A stretch of 22,886 nucleotides of DNA from Lactifluus volemus. Its lineage: Eukaryota; Basidiomycota; Agaricomycetes; Russulales; Russulaceae. Positions within the stretch are counted from its first letter, which is position 1, and the number at the start of each line of letters is the position of its first letter. The notes below the pieces were generated by a model. That model worked only from the letters and a program-made list of their open reading frames with translations, was not told where the DNA came from and ran no database searches. The translations under genes and the position numbers were made by a program. This document shows positions 9,283-20,970 of the stretch, piece after piece. The DNA lies in the NCBI GenBank assembly GCA_022376515.1, contig WTXI01000472.1:1-22886 (forward strand), given 5' to 3'.

Positions 9283-12200
9283 ATGCCCACTCCAACAACC
9301 GTCTCAAGTCGTCCCGCAACCCCCGGACGCGGCGGAATTTGGGAGCCACTTCCCTCAATTATATATGGCTACGCCGTACATCCTCTTTCTCCTTCACATC
9401 GCGATACTCGCATCTCCAATCGGCCCCGGCTATCCACAGTTACGGAAGCATCAACGGCAGAGTCTTTTATCCATCGCGACGTTGTTGCACTAGAAGTCGG
9501 TGACGAAGTCTATGCTTTCGAGAAGTATATTCCAAAGGGCAAGGAAACCGAGGGCGTTTGGTATAGGGGGTACGTTTTTCATTCAACCACGCAATCAACT
9601 CGCTCTTGACGCGCTCCAGTTATGTGGTTTCTACTACCCGCCGCCCTCCCGTGTCTTGGAATGCGTCCTCTGACCCTTCGTCCTCCCGCGGACCAAGACT
9701 CGAAGAACCCCAGCAAGTTTTTATTGGTATATTCCCGGGGTCACACATCTTCATCCGGGAAGAACTGCCTGATGCTGAGGGCAGTCTGGCCGACGTTGCA
9801 GCGGCCTTCCAAAATGGCACACGCCTCACCAATACAGACGTTCCCAAGCCCAAAACTCCCGGTCCACGTACAGAAGAGGAGGAAGAAGACCTATCGGCGA
9901 TGCGCAAGTCGTTCAAGCTTGGTCCCCCTCCCGACCAGGCTAATTCGTCCAGAGCTGGCCTTCCCGTTTACCCTGCCAGCGTTCGCTCCCTGTCCCCCAC
10001 AGAGTCTCACAATATGAAGCCGTTGCCACCCCGACCGTCTCTTAAGTCCAATGACGAGACCAAGTCAGGCGCAGCGCAGCCTATCGTCGACGAAATAGCC
10101 TCGGCGCTACGTGAATGGCACATGTTAATGTTCCAATATCTCGCTCGTAGGGATTACCAACTATTCCAGTCGGTGCGCGAGCATATTGAAGCCCTGCATC
10201 TTGGACGTCGGCAGCTGCTCACCCAGAGTCTAAGCGGCGAGGAGACGGCAAACCTCAGACGCGATTGCGTTGCTCGCCTAGTCACTGGTAATATTGTGCA
10301 AAGTTTGGACGTCATCGTGCGACACCCCAGTGGAGGTGGGCTAGTAACTGTAGACATTGAGGGTGAGATCGACACCCGCAATTGGATGAGCGCTGTGCGC
10401 ATGTACGCTTTACAAGCGTCGCTCGCCTACGCGGATGCGTCTGGCGATGGCACGAAAGCGCCCAGATCCCGTCAAAGCCTGGACTTCTTTCCCACTTCCC
10501 CCCTGCCTACTCCTGCCCATTCGGCATTCCCAGAATACGGTCGCCCAAAGACAACTTCTCTCGCTGGCGTCACAGGCTGTCGACAGCACGCGAGGGAGTT
10601 AGCGCCAAAATTCTTTCATGTTTTTCTCGAACTGCGCGCTTTCGTGGCTTCGCCTTGTGCGCCCGGCGAAACGGCTGAACTCTGCTTTTCTTTGTATAAC
10701 AAAAACGATGCCCGCTTCGTGACGGAAGATTTCTGCGTCATCCTGAACCACAACGGTGTTCTGGCGCGGGACCCAACCACGCGGATTCGCACTCTTTTCA
10801 CTGACCTGGCGCCCTCCGATATCCAAGGCACGATTTTCCTCGTCTGCAGAATTGTCCGCAATGGCTCCGTGAAGGTTGGCCCCAATCCTAGTAGTCCCGA
10901 TAATGGGTATCGTGGGTTGCCGACCTCCCCAACGGAAACCAACCCCAGTACATCTGTTCTCGCCGCGTTGGACAGCAGTGCGGCACTCCGCAGACCATTC
11001 GGCTGTGCCGTCTTGGAGCTGTCCCAGCTGAATAAAGTGGCTACAGATGCTGCTGAAATTTCTTCTATGAAGGAGCACACCATGCCTATCTTTGTCCCGA
11101 TCAACGAGGCCACCTTCTCGATGTTGCACCAGGACATTATCAATAACAATAGTAGAGAGTTTGAGAAAACACCAAAGTGAGTCGTTCTATTCTACCTGGT
11201 TGCGTGTTTTTTAACGTCGACCTTGGCAGAGCTGATATGATAGCTGTGTCTGCGAAGATATTCCACGGCAACGCAAAGGCTATAGTGAAGGAAAATACAT
11301 CTCTACTTCTTGACGCTCCCCTCACTCTGCGCCTCGGATTCCCTGATGTTGTTTTTCCCGGCGATGACCGTAACGAGCTCTACATCAAGCTGTGGAGTGG
11401 TGACTTTCCATCTTCCCAAAACAACAGTGCGCGTCGCAGTGTGAGTCCATTTGCGCGCAGCCCGGGGACATTCACGACAAGCAATATTCAAGTCACTGTC
11501 GAGGTTCGGGATTCCCTCGGGAAAATTTTGGAGAACGTCATCTCACAAGGTTCTGGCGAGCCATGTACTCCCCAGTTCCACTCGCTTGTTTTCCTCCGGA
11601 ATAGTCAGCCAACGTTTGGCGAGCTGATCAAGCTCGCGTTGCCTTGGGATGAGCTGCCGCGATGGCACCTCTTCTTCACATTCCGGTATCGCAGCTCACG
11701 GGACAAGGCGGTGAAGGTTGCAAATGGCGAGGCAGGGGACAAACCCTTTGCATTCGCGTTCTTGCCCTTATTTCCTGACCTGCATGCGTTCCTCGAAGAC
11801 GGAAGCCATACATTGGTGTTGTATAAAGCGGACCGCCTGCATCAGATCAACCCAGATATGTACCTTTCTGCGACGCCATGGTTACTGCCCGGTCAGCGCC
11901 AGGAACAACTCAATGTCCCCACCGATTTCCTACGAATAGCACCTCCCATTCGCGATATTCTGGTCATCCGGTCATCCTTATGCTCAACGCGGCACACACA
12001 AAACCCGGTCCTATCAAAGTTGCTTAACTGGACCCAAATCGACGAAAAAGATTTGCTCTCGGCGGTACTCGCCAAGTTCACTTTTGTCGGAGAAGTGGAA
12101 ATTGTGAAATTTTTGCGGGACATTTTCGACTCGTTATTTGCTATACTCGCGTCTCCGATGAATCAAGCTGGCGACATGGACCACCTAGTATTTAACGCCC

Positions 12201-15200
12201 TGGTAATGGTCCTCGGCATTGTGCAAGATAGGCGATTCAGCAACTTCCAGCCCGTACTGGACATCTACATTCAGCAGCACTTCAATTATGCCTCCGCATC
12301 CTCGCACATCATACATTCCATGAATCGGATGCTGGCTGATCCAACAGGGAACGATCATGCTTCACCGCTACGCGCTGCGCTCAAGGTTTGGCATTATATC
12401 TTCAAGTTCATTGTGAGGTCGAGGGCGCTACAAAAAGCCAAGGAAGCGAGCGTAGGAGGCGGTGCAACGGCGGAACATTTGGAGTCGACGTTTAGGCGTG
12501 ATCTGCGGTCACACCTGTCCGAGGTCAACAAGATGATGTCGACAACATCCCCCCCTGCTATCATTGGAACCCAAACCATCGCACTTCAGCGTTTTACTTC
12601 CATTCTTCCTGAGCTGGCACAGATCTTCTCGACAGTCGAGGTGGTCACTGTGGCCACAGCATTTGCAAATACCGTCTCCTCAGCCAAGGGGAAGCTTGCT
12701 GTGTGGAAGCTCGTCATGTTCCTCCAGCTCGTGAAGGGTTTCTTATTTGACAACGCGGAGTCACGCGTTTTGCTGGTGGAAGCCATCGTTATGTGGATCA
12801 AGCCCCACTTCGGGCGTTTTGATGAGTACACCCAGACTCAGCCAGGTGACGAGGAAAGCGTCATCGATGCCGCTCGAGTCTCATGGCTAGAAGGCATCCG
12901 ACTTTGCATCACTATCATCGCACTTATTCTGGATAAGCTACAGCAGAACCTGGTCGATCCTGACATTCTTGCAGATCGTAACGCGTTCCGCCAAGAGCAG
13001 GATAACATGGACAATTTGCTTCCCTTGTTACCCAGGCGAGTGTTTTTAGTTTCCTGATACCAAGCATCTCTCATCCCTTTATACAGACTATTGGAATCTT
13101 ATCGCGAGCTTCAAAGTACCGCCAACGTTCATGCTGTCGAGCGAAAAAGGACACTCACCACTTCCCCCTCAACAACTCTCATCACATTCCCGGAATCATA
13201 CCCGTTCTCCTTGATTGCTCAGTTGCCCCGAGCACCAAAAGGCTTCAACGGCGTTTACCAAGCACAAGCAGAGGGACATGTCCTCTTCAGCCCTGCTCAA
13301 GGAGAAACCGCCATTGTGTTATTGGTCATCATACTGTCGTCCCCCCAAAAGTACCTATTAAACTTTTTAGAAGGGGTCTTTGAGATCGAGGGCCGGGACA
13401 ATTTCTCCTCTTTACTCTCTCAGCTTTTCAGAGTTGCGGCTTCCATATTGGACAACGATGCCTGGCCCACAAACTGGCTCAATGTGAACATCATGGCGCA
13501 TAAAGTCCTAGTAAAAATGATGGACACTGTCGCAGTTCTGCTCGAGAGGCGTTTCATACCGACCGACGATGCGACCTTCTCATTCAACACAGAGTTGTGG
13601 AGGGAGGCGTTTCAAGTGCTATTAAACCTTCTTTCTTCAGATCAACTGGTCATTGAGGAGTTTAGCCCACAGGTAGAATCATCTTTGTCGCATCTATGTT
13701 TCTTGCGATTGACTCAGCCTCACACAGCGACGTCGAGCAGTATGGAGGATGGCTGGCGATATCCGGGGTGAAGGGGCCGCCATACTCCAGCGACTATGGG
13801 ACGCTCTTGGATGGCCCGAAGACGTGTCTGAAACGGCTGGGGTCGTCACAAGATTTGGTGTAAGGTTTTCATTGGCCGTCGGTCGCTGCGTTACAGCTTA
13901 CCTCCTCTAAAGGGATACCAGACGTCTCTAAGCTCCCTCGTCAGCCATGTCGTCAACCTTTGTGTCAGCCACCACGATTTGCTTCGAAGCACCGCCGTGC
14001 AGATCCTTTACAGCATGATTGTTTCACAATACCAGGCTCACCGGCACTTCGATGACATCGAGAACGAACTAATCGGCAAATTAGACTCATTGTTCATGTC
14101 TGATAGCAAGGCGGACGACCTTTCAAGAGCCTTCTTCATCAGCCAACTTCGTCATCTGTTTGAGTCGTCGAACGTGGAAGAACTCCTTCGAGATCGGGTC
14201 TCAACTTTCCTCGATTCAGTTGACCTATTCCTCGAGATGCTCCTGAGCGTACGCGCGCTTCCGGAGGGAGAAGAATTCTCTGATGACCGCGTTATGGCCA
14301 CGGTTCAGTAGTCTCACCTTGTCAATCTGATTCGTGCTCACCGCTTTGTAGCTTCGACTCATGAACTTCGTTCGTCGCATTGGTCGCAACGAGATCTATA
14401 TCAAATATGTGCATCAGCTTGTCAATGTGGGTGTTAACCCACCTCATCCAACTTTCTTTATCTGAATACCGTGACAGATGCACCTGCAATCTCAAACGTA
14501 TGCTGAGGCAGCTCACACGTTGAAGTTGCATGCAGATCTCTACGAATGGGACTTGAACTCGTTTGTCGATCCCATGGAAGACCTCGGGCTGCCCCAGCAA
14601 TCCCAGTTCCACCGGAAGGAGACGCTGTATTTACTCATACTAGATTTCTTCGGAAAAGGGAAAGCATGGGAGAGCGCAATCGAGATGTGCAAAGAACTTG
14701 CTTATCAACACTCGGAAGTCACCTTTAACTAGTAAGGGATATATGGGCTTGTCCTACAAGTTACTGACGCATGTCATTGTGTAGCGGTCGTCTGGCAGAG
14801 ATCATGCGACACCAAGCCGCGTTACTGGAACATATCATTACTGACCAGCGTTACTACCCTGAATACTTCCGCGTTGCATTCTATGGCAATTTCCCCGCGG
14901 CCATTCGCAACAAACAGTTCATTGTATGTTTGATCTCGTCATGTAGTTGCGTTTGTGCTGAATAATCTGCAGTACCGCGGTTATGAGTGGGAAAGGTTTG
15001 GAGCGTTTTGTGAACGCATGCTCGCTAAGCATGCCGGCGCGCGCTTATTAACAACGCTTGGAGACCCGCCAGTTGACATACGTTTCGGGAACGATCAATA
15101 TATTCAATGCAGCTCAGTCACTCCAGAGCCAAATCGCGACCTACCAATATTCACCAATCTCGACGCCCCCGCGCCTGTCCGAACATACTATGAGCATTGG

Positions 15201-16359
15201 TCAGTCCAATAGTCATGAAAATCTCACCTCCACAGTAACAAGTCCATTCCAGTGCTCTGAACTACTTCAGCACTTCCCGAACTGTGCTCAAGATGGACCG
15301 GGATGGGATTGAAGAAACTTGTTTGGAGAAGACGTTCTTCACGACAGAAGATACCTTCCCTACTGTTCTGAAGCGGTCAGAGATCGTAGCATTTGAAGTC
15401 AACGAAATAACACCAGTCGAGATCGCGCTTACCGAGGTGGTGCAAAAGAACAAAGAACTAGCCGCGGTCAATATGAAGTACTCTGCTCTGGCCAAAGCAG
15501 CTCAAGACATCTCGACTAATCCTCTGACGATGGCGCTAAACAGCGTAGTTGATGTTCCTGCAGGTGCCGGCATATCAAGCTATCGCACATCCTTTTTTGC
15601 CCCGGAATACGCCACAAAGCATCCTGAAAGGGGAGAATTCGTCGATAAACTTCGCAGTGCGGTTGATCAGCAGGTTTGTAATCAGTGCCAATCTCCTAGA
15701 CTAACACACTCATGCATGGCGAACATCAGGTCCGCATCATCGATAGTTGTCTGCGACTTCATGGCCAGTTGTGTCCATCAGAAATGCTAGGATTTCATGA
15801 GACGCTCAAGAACTTCTTCCGCAAAAACTTTCACGAGGAAATTCAACGTTTGTCCCTCGAGATTCCCACGGAGCGAGGCACCGCCTCTTCCCTACGCCCC
15901 CCTGATGCTTCATATGCTCCATCTCTAGTAGAGGCGACTTCTATAGTTCCTTCGAGGTCCTCAGTCTCCACTACCCGTGGTCCTTTCGCTATCCCACCAC
16001 TACTATTACCAGTCCCACAAATAACGCCTCCCCATTCCCCTATCGCCTCTTTTTCAGGTTCGATCGTACCACCAACCCGATTGCAGAAGCACATAGCCCA
16101 CCTTGCGCGGCATGGGATGAATGCAGTCGCATCCAGCCCTGGCGAAGGCATTGACAACGGCGTTCCGCCTCGGAGCGATTCCCTCTCCGTCGGCTCACCT
16201 CATGGCTCCTTCGTGAATGTCACGGGGAACGCGGGGCATTCCGCTTCCGCAGGGAACAGCGGTGCATCCCTCTTGGGAAGTAAAAGCGGATCTCTTAAAG
16301 GTCGTTTTTCGCGGTTCGGGAGCCTCAGCTTTGGGCGGCGAGATGTTCGCGGATCATGA
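9283..16359 (+). CDS. DOCK-family guanine nucleotide exchange factor (yeast Dck1 type)
   Basis: Twelve exons (9283-9569, 9620-11176, 11230-13035, 13087-13672, 13728-13859, 13913-14302, 14352-14426, 14478-14731, 14785-14923, 14973-15199, 15253-15673, 15730-16359) join in frame into about 2167 residues. An N-terminal SH3-like fold (about 28-140: ALEVGDEVYAFE, GVWYRGYVV, VFIGIFPGSHI) is followed by a helical region and a DHR-1/C2 domain (about 660-800: ELYIKLWSGDF, VTVEVRDSLGKILEN, LPWDELPRWHLFFTFRYRSS, FAFLPLF). Next come ARM-like helices and a C-terminal DHR-2 catalytic domain (about 1590-2000: AAHTLKLHADLYEW, YRGYEWERFGAFCERM, EKTFFTTEDTFPTVLKRSEI, SVVDVPAGAGISSYRTSFF). The Ser/Pro-rich tail resembles other DOCK tails. 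DHR-2 exchanges GDP on Rac/Rho GTPases; yeast Dck1 works with the ELMO protein Lmo1 on Rho5. Expected roles are polarity and wall stress. The intron after 13035 looks like GC-AG. Confidence 0.95.
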
Positions 16360-16893
16360 CGATCACGATCCGGACTGGTCCTAGTATGGATGCGAAGGCT
16401 GCGCTATGAATTTTCATTCCAATCTAATTTGAACATCATTTTATCTGCTCCGGGGAGAGTAAATTTATTTGTATCGATCGGTCGACAAGTTGGTTATCCC
16501 TGTTCGTCACTAGCTCCATCTCAGTATTCGTGTCACATCTCATATTAATGATACCCTCCTTTACTATTGCTCTGCGTGGATGAACCAGAACAAGTTTTTA
16601 CTTTTCCCGTTTGCTCGCGCAACTGAGCTGCCAATGAGTGAAGCATTCGATAGATACTTGGAAATGAACGACACGGAAGAGGGGGAAAGGCTACAGATGT
16701 ACAACACCTAAGTCGAATGCTAATGGTGGTGGTCATACATATTCATAAAGAGCGGGTAAGCTATGCTATGACTGGAAGGAACCGACGTACATTCGTCAAG
16801 GTATCACCGCCGGGTAGACCAGACACTAAGGATACATTTCAAGAAGGGGGGAAGGGGGGCGAGAATGAAAAAAAGAAAAAAAGGAAAAGAAAT
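16360..16893. other. Convergent intergenic spacer (two 3' UTRs)
   Basis: This stretch lies between the stop codons of the DOCK gene (+) and the Medusa-like gene (-), so it should hold both 3' UTRs and polyadenylation sites. It contains a G/A-rich tract at about 16840-16890 (purine-only on the plus strand, thus pyrimidine-rich in the minus-strand transcript). I see no coding region or RNA gene. Confidence 0.5.
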
Positions 16894-18617
16894 TCAGCAG
16901 AACTGAGCTATCATACCCGGATGAGCGATGTGGTGCTCGCGCAGATTCTGCTGCGGCCCTAGAAAATCGAAGTGGTGGAAAGCCTCGCCGTTGTAGGCAA
17001 GCGGTTGACTCCCACCATTACTAGCTTGGGGGGCATAGAAATGGGGCATGGCCGCGTCGCCGTGGCCGCCCAAATTGGGGCTTGCATTTCCTGGCGTTGG
17101 GAAGGTTATGGCGGGATCTCGTGTGTGCAACAATAACGGATCGACATGCATGGCTTGCGACTGTCTCAAATCGTTGGGTGCCCGAAGGCGATCAACTGAG
17201 GCAGGGTCGTCAAACGGATTTGTCACGGAATATTCAAGCTGTGGCGTGTCGTGAACCTTAGATGCTGGTGGTGATCCAGATTCTAATCTTCGCCGTTTTC
17301 TGAGTCTGGATGATGGTTGTGCCTGACTCGGAGGATGATGACTCGGAGACCTGTCAGTGGACCCTTTAGACTGTTGCTGGACGGTAACCCAGGACTGAAC
17401 AAGCTTGCAAGTCAAAAAAACTCGAGCGTGCGAGAGGGAGTAGGGCCGGGGACGTACGTATTTATCCAAGACTTTATTGAGACCAGCTACAAGGGTATCC
17501 CATTGGAAAATTTTGATGTCCTTCTCGATGGTACGGGGCTTGGGTGAAGGAAATTGCATGATCGTCTGGAAAAGTCCCTCCATACCTGCCTTCGAAACGG
17601 TAGTCGGGTGAAGAAATTCGAGATTGCGTCTGATGCGACTCTTTTCCTCTGAGGAAAGTTCCGCTTGTACGATGTATTCAACAAGCCTGATCATATCCAC
17701 AGAAGTGTAGCATGCATCGCTAATGTCCTTGCGCCAAATGCAAGAAATGACGACGAACTGCTCGTCGAATTCTTCTTTGTATTCATCGTGATCAATAGGA
17801 TGAAAGGATATCCGTAGTGTGTCTTCCTTCTGCTCGCAGAGAATCCCGACCAGCTTTCGACAATGGAGGCTCCGCTCCCTATCGGTTAGGGATTTACCGA
17901 GATCGGATGGGTTTGTTGTAAAATCGAGGGAGACCCCTTTGAAGTGGCCTCCCTGAGCTTCTCCTTGCCTGCGAAGAATTTGTTTAGGAGGGGCGGTACC
18001 TTGACGTTCCAGAGAAGGCGCCGAGATCTTGCCGTGTGTCTCTTGGTCAGGCGGAGATGAGTGACTAGCTCGCTGGGTAGCGTGTAAATGCGCGTTGCCA
18101 TCATACGGGCCATGGGGAAGGCTACGCCCCGACTGAAATGGCGGAGGAAGACCTGTCACAATACGTCAGAATGATGGGGTAGAATCAGAGACGCGTTGTG
18201 CTTGCAATGTTCTTCCCAATATGCGAACCATCCAACGGTCACCGAGTCGACAATGTCCCGATGGTAAACTGCCTGGATTCTGATGGGGAATTTACGAGTG
18301 GGGGACTTTTTGTGTACTTCGATGTCAGGGATAAGGCCCGTGCACCTCCACAAATTTCGATCCTCCCCTATTTTTTGTATCTTCGTGTGAATGGGCTTAG
18401 CACCGACGACAATACGAATATGAATATAAGCGTCATTTCGCAAGCCAATGTCGAAGAAATAAGTGTCAACGGTGACCGCGGTACCACTCCAGCCCATTTG
18501 TGGAGCGTAATTGAGGACGCAAAACATTCTCGCAGGGGATGATGGAAGGTATGAAATTGGGTGTGGTATTTGCTCCGGGCAAGAAGAGGTATTTAATTTG
18601 ATCCGTTTCGTAGACAT
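16894..18617 (-). CDS. Medusa-like (DUF7082) developmental transcription regulator
   Basis: Three exons (18193-18617, 17458-18121, 16894-17403) give an in-frame product of about 532 residues. The N-terminal part (FCVLNYAPQMGWSGTAVTVD ... RIQAVYHRDIVDSVTVGWFA) resembles the immunoglobulin-like N-terminal region of fungal Medusa/Ren1/Acr1 proteins. The middle carries the conserved block EKSRIRRNLEFLHPTTVSK, IMQFPSPKPRTIEKDIKIFQ and WDTLVAGLNKVLDKY. The C-terminus is low-complexity, with a basic patch RLRKRRRLE that could be a nuclear signal. Family members are nuclear regulators of spore-forming development, best studied as MedA in Aspergillus. Intron 2 (17404-17457) has a perfect GTACGT donor. 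Intron 1 (18122-18192) is my best in-frame choice but uncertain. A strong GTAAGT...CAG pair upstream (about 18646-18694), with no ATG before it, suggests a 5' UTR intron. Confidence 0.65.
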
Positions 18618-18973
18618 TGAAGAAATCAATGAAGGATGGGTGGCTGATAGTACTGCAAGTGTTCAGGGCAGGATAAGAATTTGACTGTTAACGACTTACC
18701 AAGAATGCAGAAGTAAATGCAATTCGGGCGCAGAAGATCAAAGGGTAGGACACACAAGAATGGCGACCAACCGACTCAGTTGTAAGATGTGAGTGGAATG
18801 AGAGGACAGCAGCCTCCGTGTCTCGCTAGATGAGGACAGTTGATGGTGTGGGAGAGGGAAAAGATGTGAAACTTACGGGGGACCAATCGCTTTAATTTGG
18901 GCGGGACCTTTGAGTCGAAGGTCTTAAATCGCGCCGACTGGATCTCCAAGTAAATGTCTTGCTAGCTCGGAGA

Positions 18974-19051
18974 GAGCCAAACCCTGTTGTTCCGAGCGAC
19001 CAGTTCCCTTCCGGTCTCTAGAAGGGAAGTGATCGTTCGGAACAACGGCTC
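18974..19051. repeat. 26-bp near-perfect inverted repeat (hairpin 1)
   Basis: The left arm 18986-19011 (GTTGTTCCGAGCGACCAG...) and right arm 19021-19046 are reverse complements at 23 of 26 positions, around a 9-nt loop. One of the three differences is a G-U wobble in plus-strand RNA. Beyond a 7-nt bulge the stem continues with GAGCC (18974-18978) pairing GGCTC (19047-19051). There is no obvious target-site duplication. It could be a small-RNA precursor, a structured UTR or a tiny transposon relic. Confidence 0.85.
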
Positions 19052-19390
19052 ACTGTGTATTCCACGCCCGCGCAGGGCGCATCACCTACTCAGGTAGACA
19101 AGGTCTATGTTGGACACGGCCAGTGACTTGTTTTTAACGTAAGAAGGTTCGCCGTAGTTTAGTGAATCTTCGAACTGTAGCCCCAGTACGAACCTCAAAG
19201 CTGAAAACCCCAAAAGCCGAATGACGAGCCAAGTGTGTGGTTTTCTTAAACCAAATCTGGTTAACTTGAATTCTAGGTTGGCACCCTGACAAGATCCAAT
19301 CACAGACAGACAAAAAGTCTATCTCGATTCGGCTTATAGTGGATCGGATTTTTAGACTACTTTAGCCATACCAAGCAGCCATATCCAAAA

Positions 19391-19522
19391 GAACAATATC
19401 TCCAGAGGAAAAGGGTGGAAAAAAAAAAGAACAACACAAAAAAGGGGTTGATGCTGACCATTTCCTGGTCACCATTAACCCCTTTTTTTACTGTTTTTTT
19501 TTCCCCACCAGAGATATTGTTC
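19391..19522. repeat. Long imperfect inverted repeat (hairpin 2)
   Basis: Arms 19391-19460 and 19466-19522 pair around a 5-nt loop. The outer 12 bases (GAACAATATCTC) are identical in inverted orientation, as are inner blocks around AAAAAAGGGGTT and TGACCA. The arms differ by short indels in A-rich stretches. The sharp outer boundary with imperfect interior is what a small inverted-repeat element would leave, but I see no target-site duplication. Confidence 0.85.
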
Positions 19523-19536
19523 ACTGGCGAAGTAGT

Positions 19537-19588
19537 AGAGAACTCGCTCAGCTGCTGCAACAATGATCGTTGCAGCACCGAGTTCTCT
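19537..19588. repeat. Interrupted stem-loop (hairpin 3)
   Basis: AGAGAACTCG (19537-19546) pairs with CGAGTTCTCT (19579-19588). After a small internal loop, GCTGCAAC (19554-19561) pairs with GTTGCAGC (19569-19576), leaving a 7-nt apical loop. All 18 base pairs are Watson-Crick. It starts only 15 nt after hairpin 2 ends. Confidence 0.85.
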
Positions 19589-19768
19589 TTTCATCAACTT
19601 TGTCATGATGTCGTGTTTTCGGCTGATCAATCGGGGCCCTCCTCAAACCAACAAGAACAAAAGCGGTCAGCCGCATAGACAAGCTCCGACAAGATGAGAT
19701 CGGGTCAAAACAACAAAAGTGGTCACCTCACATAAAATTTCTCTGCTGTTACTAGTAACCGTCCTTTC

Positions 19769-20970
19769 CTAATTCAACACACAAGTAGCGTGCTGCGGTT
19801 CCCATGCCCCATCCTCCCGCCTAACCCGGGCGACAGGGGGTAGATATCCCTCAGCTGAAAGGAAGCGCTGGCAGAGCGAGCATTTCTCGAGGAAAAGGTT
19901 ATCATAAGCGATCAACATATCCTATTTCGATGCCGGCCGTTCGAGCGCATCAGAAGACGAATCCAGTAGTCAGTGATGGCCGACCGGTCGAATTTGTTAT
20001 CATATTTACCATGAAGCTTTGCACGGGTACGCGTGGCGACGACTGCAAGACACGCATAACCCATTGGGACAGCTTTTGAAAGATGATGAATTCGGACTGC
20101 GAATATGGTGGTTTCTGCCACATGGTAAATGAAGAGGTAGTTCTGTCTTTAAATGTCACTTGCCTTCTCCCTCGGCCCAAAGACAGTCAGGCTTTCCACG
20201 ATCAGCGCCGGGTTCTTGGACACAGCTCCGTCAATCCCCTCTTCATGGTCGAGGGCGATGAACGCCCTCAATACATCAGGGAAAAGAAATCGGAGCACTA
20301 CAGGCACAGTAACGTTGCGTGACTCGGACGGCGATGTCAAGTATATGTGTAGCGACATCTTCTTCGCGTGTCTCGCATTGAACTCTTGAATATATGTAGG
20401 CAGTTCCTTGAGGGTGAGTGACGCTGTACCTGCAGCAAGGGAAGGAAAGGGACTTGTGGGCTTATGCTGCAAAGGCAAATATGGTCTCGGAGATTCAGGA
20501 GTGGGAGAACGGCTGTAGTAACGGGAAAATGTATATTCAATTATGCGATCGACGTACGACAGAGAGGTAGAAGGGGGTACGTACCTTCGTTTCTTTCTCT
20601 GTTTTTCGCGTGAACTGGCATCCTTGACCTCCGTACCATCCCGCCGCTCGCTTTCCGCCGCAACGCGCAACGCCTCTTGCACCTTCTCCTCTATCGCTGC
20701 CGTATGGAGCGTCCGGAGTTCTTCAACGGACTTTCGGAACGTATCTTTCAAATTCGGCAACGAGAACACAACGTGGAGGACTGGATTCCGCCCCGAGGGA
20801 TTTTCAGAGCGCAGGAGGCCACTCGGGATCTGTCGCAGTGCCTGCAGACGCTTGGAAAGGTCCGTCAGCACATCTATTTGTGATTGAACATTCGAGACGG
20901 CTGATTGTTGATCTTCGACTGCCAGTTCCGTTTGAGGTGCTTCTGCACCAGTTTCCACGGTGGTAGCCAT
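19769..20970 (-). CDS. MED27: Mediator complex subunit 27
   Basis: Three exons (20164-20970, 20010-20114, 19769-19921) join in frame into 354 residues. An N-terminal coiled coil (NVQSQIDVLTDLSKRLQALR) and a charged helical region lead to a middle domain, then the Med27 C-terminal signature: SQSEFIIFQKLSQWV, AYDNLFLEKCSLCQRFLSAE, GYLPPVARVRR and a final HATC. The CxxC plus His/Cys at the end form the zinc-binding site known in this family. Med27 is a tail/head-junction subunit of Mediator, linking activators to RNA polymerase II. The intron 20115-20163 is GC-AG (AAG|GCAAGT...CAG). A 72-nt segment at 20513-20584 has perfect GTACGT and CAG ends and no in-frame stop; if spliced, the protein is 330 residues. 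The start is the first ATG in frame. Confidence 0.87.
20513..20584 (-). other. Possible 72-nt retained or alternative intron in MED27
   Basis: On the minus strand the segment begins GTACGTACC and ends CTACTACAG, ideal fungal splice ends. Its length is a multiple of three and it has no stop codon, so both spliced and unspliced transcripts encode full-length protein. The inserted 24 residues would be YVPPSTSLSYVDRIIEYTFS plus RYYS between two basic/Ser-rich stretches. Confidence 0.6.

Larger units (their letters stand above)
18618..19768. other. 1.15-kb intergenic region with hairpin cluster
   Basis: This region separates the 5' end of the Medusa-like gene from the 3' end of MED27, both on the minus strand. 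It should contain the Medusa-like promoter and a probable 5' UTR intron near 18646-18694. From 18974 to 19588 it holds three separate strong inverted repeats, listed individually. No open frame here resembles a protein. Confidence 0.6.

Noticed and set aside
8984..9358. Minus-strand open frame opposite the DOCK start, with a helix-like stretch RDDLRRLLEWALRKESESLR
   Set aside because: It overlaps DOCK exon 1 antisense and the Spc34 start, has no ATG in a sensible place, and both genes on either side are well supported.
10599..11149. Two long antisense frames (176-177 codons) inside DOCK exon 2
   Set aside because: They lie wholly opposite a well supported coding exon and are shadows of its GC-rich codons.
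15843..16157. Minus-strand frame opposite the DOCK C-terminal tail
   Set aside because: It is antisense to the last DOCK exon, which is in frame with the DHR-2 domain and ends at a stop.
18974..19588. The hairpin cluster as tRNA genes or a CRISPR array
   Set aside because: There is no cloverleaf, no tRNA box motifs, and the three stems share no repeated unit or regular spacers.
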